A stretch of DNA of 64,000 bases from Rhynchopus euleeides (Eukaryota > Euglenozoa > Diplonemea > Diplonemida > Diplonemidae): the NCBI GenBank assembly GCA_963210315.1, contig OY723237.1, positions 1,984,001 to 2,048,000 of the forward strand, written 5' to 3'. Of the stretch, positions 61,201-64,000 are shown piece after piece; the stretch's first letter is position 1; each line of letters opens with the position of its first letter. The notes under the pieces were generated by a model that saw only the letters and a program-made list of their open reading frames with translations, searched no databases and was not told the DNA's origin. Position numbers and translations under genes: made by a program.

Positions 61201-64000
61201 TTAGGCAGAGGTGTCTGACCACAGGAGAGTGCTGCAATGGGTGTTTAGGACCTGGGCAGAGGTGTCCGACTGCAGGAGAGTGCTGAAATGGGTGTTTAGG
61301 ACTTAGGCAGAAGTGTCCGACTGCAGGGGAGTGCTGAAATGGGTGTTTAGGACTTCGGCAGAGGTGTCTGACCACAGGAGAGTGCTGAAATGGGTGTTTA
61401 GGACGTAGGCAGAAGTGTCCGACTGCAGGAGAGTGCTGAAATGGGTGTTTCGGACTTAGGCAGAAGTGTCCGACTGCAGGAGAGTGCTGAAATGGGTGTT
61501 TAGGACCTAGGCAGAAGTGTCCGACTGCAGGAGAGTCCTGAAATGGGTGTTTAGGATCTAGGCAGAAGTGTCCGACTGCAGGAGAGTGCTGAAATGGGTG
61601 TTTAGGACTTCGGCAGAGGTGTCTGACCACAGGAGAGTGCTGAAATGGGTGTTTAGGACCTAGGCAGAAGTGTCCGACTGCAGGAGAGTGCTGAAATGGG
61701 TGTTTAGGACCTAGGCAGAAGTGTCCGACTGCAGGAGAGTGCCGAAATGGGTGTTTAGGACCTAGGCAGAGGTGTCCGACTGCAGGAGAGTGCTGAAATG
61801 GGTGTTTAGGACTTCGGCAGAGGTGTCTGACCACAGGAGAGTGCTGAAATGGGTGTTTAGGACCTAGGCAGAAGTGTCCGACTGCAGGAGAGTGCTGAAA
61901 TGGGTGTTTCGGACTTAGGCAGAAGTGTCCGACTGCAGGAGAGTGCTGAAATGGGTGTTTAGGACCTAGGCAGAAGTGTCCGACTGCAGGAGAGTCCTGA
62001 AATGGGTGTTTAGGACCTAGGCAGAGGTGTCCGACTGCAGGAGAGTGCTGAAATGGGTGTTTAGGACTTCGGCAGAGGTGTCTGACCACAGGAGAGTGCT
62101 GAAATGGGTGTTTAGGACCTAGGCAGAAGTGTCCGACTGCAGGAGAGTGCTGAAATGGGTGTTTAGGACCTAGGCAGAAGTGTCCGACTGCAGGAGAGTG
62201 CCGAAATGGGTGTTTAGGACCTAGGCAGAGGTGTCTGACCACAGGAGAGTGCTGCAATGGGTGTTTAGGACCTAGGCAGAGGTGTCCGACTGCAGGAGAG
62301 TGCTGAAATGGGTGTTTAGGACTTAGGCAGAGGTGTCTGACCACAGGAGAGTGCTGCAATGGGTGTTTAGGACCTAGGCAGAGGTGTCCGACTGCAGGAG
62401 AGTGCTGAAATGGGTGTTTAGGACTTAGGCAGAAGTGTCCGACTGCAGGGGAGTGCTAAAATGGGTGTTTAGGACTTCGGCAGAGGTGTCTGACCACAGG
62501 AGAGTGCTGAAATGGGTGTTTAGGACGTAGGCAGAAGTGTCCGACTGCAGGAGAGTGCTGAAATGGGTGTTTCGGACTTAGGCAGAAGTGTCCGACTGCA
62601 GGAGAGTGCTGAAATGGGTGTTTAGGACCTAGGCAGAAGTGTCCGACTGCAGGAGAGTGCTGAAATGGGTGTTTCGGACTTAGGCAGAAGTGTCCGACTG
62701 CAGGAGAGTGCTGAAATGGGTGTTTAGGACCTAGGCAGAAGTGTCCGACTGCAGGAGAGTGCTGAAATGGGTGTTTAGGACCTAGGCAGAAGTGTCCGAC
62801 TGCAGGAGAGTGCTGAAATGGGTGTTTCGGACTTAGGCAGAAGTGTCCGACTGCAGGAGAGTGCTGAAATGGGTGTTTAGGACCTAGGCAGAAGTGTCCG
62901 ACTGCAGGAGAGTCCTGAAATGGGTGTTTAGGACCTAGGCAGAAGTGTCCGACTGCAGGAGAGTGCTGAAATGGGTGTTTAGGACCTAGGCAGAAGTGTC
63001 CGACTGCAGGAGAGTGCTGAAATGGGTGTTTAGGACCTAGGCAGAAGTGTCCGACTGCAGGAGAGTGCTGAAATGGGTGTTTAGGACCTAGGCAGAGGTG
63101 TCCGACTGCAGGAGAGTGCTGAAATGGGTGTTTAGGAACTAGGCAGAAGTGTCCGACTGCAGGAGAGTGCTGAAATGGGTGTTTAGGACCTAGGCAGAGG
63201 TGTCCGACTGCAGGAGAGTGCTGAAATGGGTGTTTAGGACCTAGGCAGAGGTGTCCGACTGCAGGAGAGTGCTGAAATGGGTGTTTAGGACCTAGGCAGA
63301 AGTGTCCGACTGCAGGAGAGTGCTGAAATGGGTGTTTAGGACCTAGGCAGAGGTGTCCGACTGCAGGAGAGTGCTGAACTGGGTGTTTAGGACCTAGGCA
63401 GAAGTGTCCGACTGCAGGAGAGTGCCGAAATGGCTGTTTCGACCTAGGCAGAGGTGTCCGACTGCAGGAGAGTGCTGAAATGGGTGTTTAGGACCTAGGC
63501 AGAAGTGTCCGACTGCAGGAGAGTGCTGAACTGGGTGTTTAGGACCTAGGCAGAGGTGTCCGACTGCAGGAGAGTGCCGAAATGGCTGTTTAGGACCTAG
63601 GCAGAGGTGTCCGACTGCAGGAGAGTGCTGAAATGGGTGTTTAGGACTTAGGCAGAAGTGTCCGACTGCAGGAGAGTGCTGAAATGGGTGTTTAGGACCT
63701 AGGCAGAGGTGTCCGACTGCAGGAGAGTGCTGAAATGGGTGTTTAGGACTTCGGCAGAGGTGTCTGACAACAGGACAGTGCTGAAATGGGTGTTTAGGAC
63801 CTAGGCAGAAGTGTCCGACTGCAGGAGAGTGCTGAAATGGGTGTTTAGGACCTAGGCAGAAGTGTCCGACTGCAGGAGAGTGCTGAACTGGGTGTTTAGG
63901 ACCTAGGCAGAGGTGTCCGACTGCAGGAGAGTGCCGAAATGGCTGTTTAGGACCTAGGCAGAGGTGTCCGACTGCAGGAGAGTGCTGAAATGGGTGTTTA
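40262..64000 (+). repeat. 51-bp satellite, array A4 (runs off the window)
   Basis: About 465 head-to-tail copies, still going at the window end. Variants: TTTAGGACCTAGG, TTTCGGACTTAGG, TTTAGGACTTCGGCAGAGG with GTCTGACCACAGG, GCTGAACTGGG, and GCCGAAATGGCTG. Higher-order blocks recur, for example 42601-42780 equals 44641-44820 (shift 2,040 bp, 40 units), and the CCTTGGCAG-bearing block near 57783 recurs near 59109 (1,326 bp, 26 units). On the minus strand the unit translates as a 17-residue repeat (SPAVGHFCLGPKHPFQH type) and stays open for up to about 10.7 kb. The TAG stops at 44556 and near 62457 and a 1-bp deletion near 63439 break this, so it is treated as non-coding. Confidence 0.97.
51708..51768 (+). 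repeat. Irregular break in array A4
   Basis: After GGTATTTAGGACC the register is lost: short partial units (GAGTGCTGAAATGCGTGCTG, then AATGAGTGCTGAAATGCG) occur before regular 51-bp copies resume. It is the only clear rearrangement point seen in the 23.7 kb of this array. Confidence 0.8.

Noticed and set aside
51665-62359. Minus-strand open frame of about 3,560 codons, with similar ones at 44556-51431, 40242-43883 and 25515-27116
   Set aside because: They are translations of the 51-bp satellite (17 codons per unit), have only GTG or arbitrary starts, run into unrelated flank, and are broken by stops and an indel elsewhere in the same array.

Overview
This is a GC-rich window from a nuclear eukaryotic genome, most likely a free-living protist. 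All supported genes lie on the plus strand and are almost intron-free. Protein features include an Mss4-like protein carrying a PDZ-like insert and tandem two-TM proteins with a cyclase-homology domain. The large satellite load and this gene style would suit a diplonemid-like euglenozoan, but that is only an inference; no rRNA, tRNA or organellar marker was seen to confirm it.

Layout. 1-2.9 kb: no recognisable gene; one perfect 60-bp direct repeat and simple-sequence tracts. 2.9-6.7 kb: two housekeeping-type genes, an Mss4-like zinc protein with an embedded PDZ-like segment, then a fused PabA-PabB aminodeoxychorismate synthase (folate pathway). 6.25-15.22 kb: a tandem segmental duplication. 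Each unit holds the 3' end of pabB plus a complete gene for a two-transmembrane protein with a degenerate class III nucleotide-cyclase domain. Each unit was then hit by a different DNA transposon at almost the same point. Unit 1 carries a 1.07-kb hAT-like element with an 8-bp target duplication. Unit 2 carries an 802-bp element with a TA target duplication. Each unit is therefore the empty site of the other.

15.2-17.7 kb: gene-free, with three foldback (MITE-like) hairpins. 17.7-28 kb: satellite territory. Arrays of a 51-bp unit are bordered by arrays of a 10-bp unit (GGTTGCTAGA type). One complete 2-kb 51-bp array is enclosed by a 17-bp inverted repeat. 28.7-30.7 kb: about 17 copies of a 120-bp minisatellite. 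31.2-39.5 kb: the most striking locus, two long overlapping reading frames. ORF1 is a hAT-like transposase with an N-terminal zinc finger. ORF2 ends in a ubiquitin-specific-protease (peptidase C19) domain and a Lys-Gly tail. They overlap in the -1 register, and a TTTAAAA slippery heptamer sits in exactly the phase needed to fuse them. This may be an undescribed transposon that brings its own deubiquitinase. 40.26 kb to the window end: a single very long 51-bp array with higher-order structure.

The satellite unit lengths (51 and 120 bp) are multiples of three, so they create enormous open frames, up to about 3,560 codons. I regard these as artefacts, not genes.
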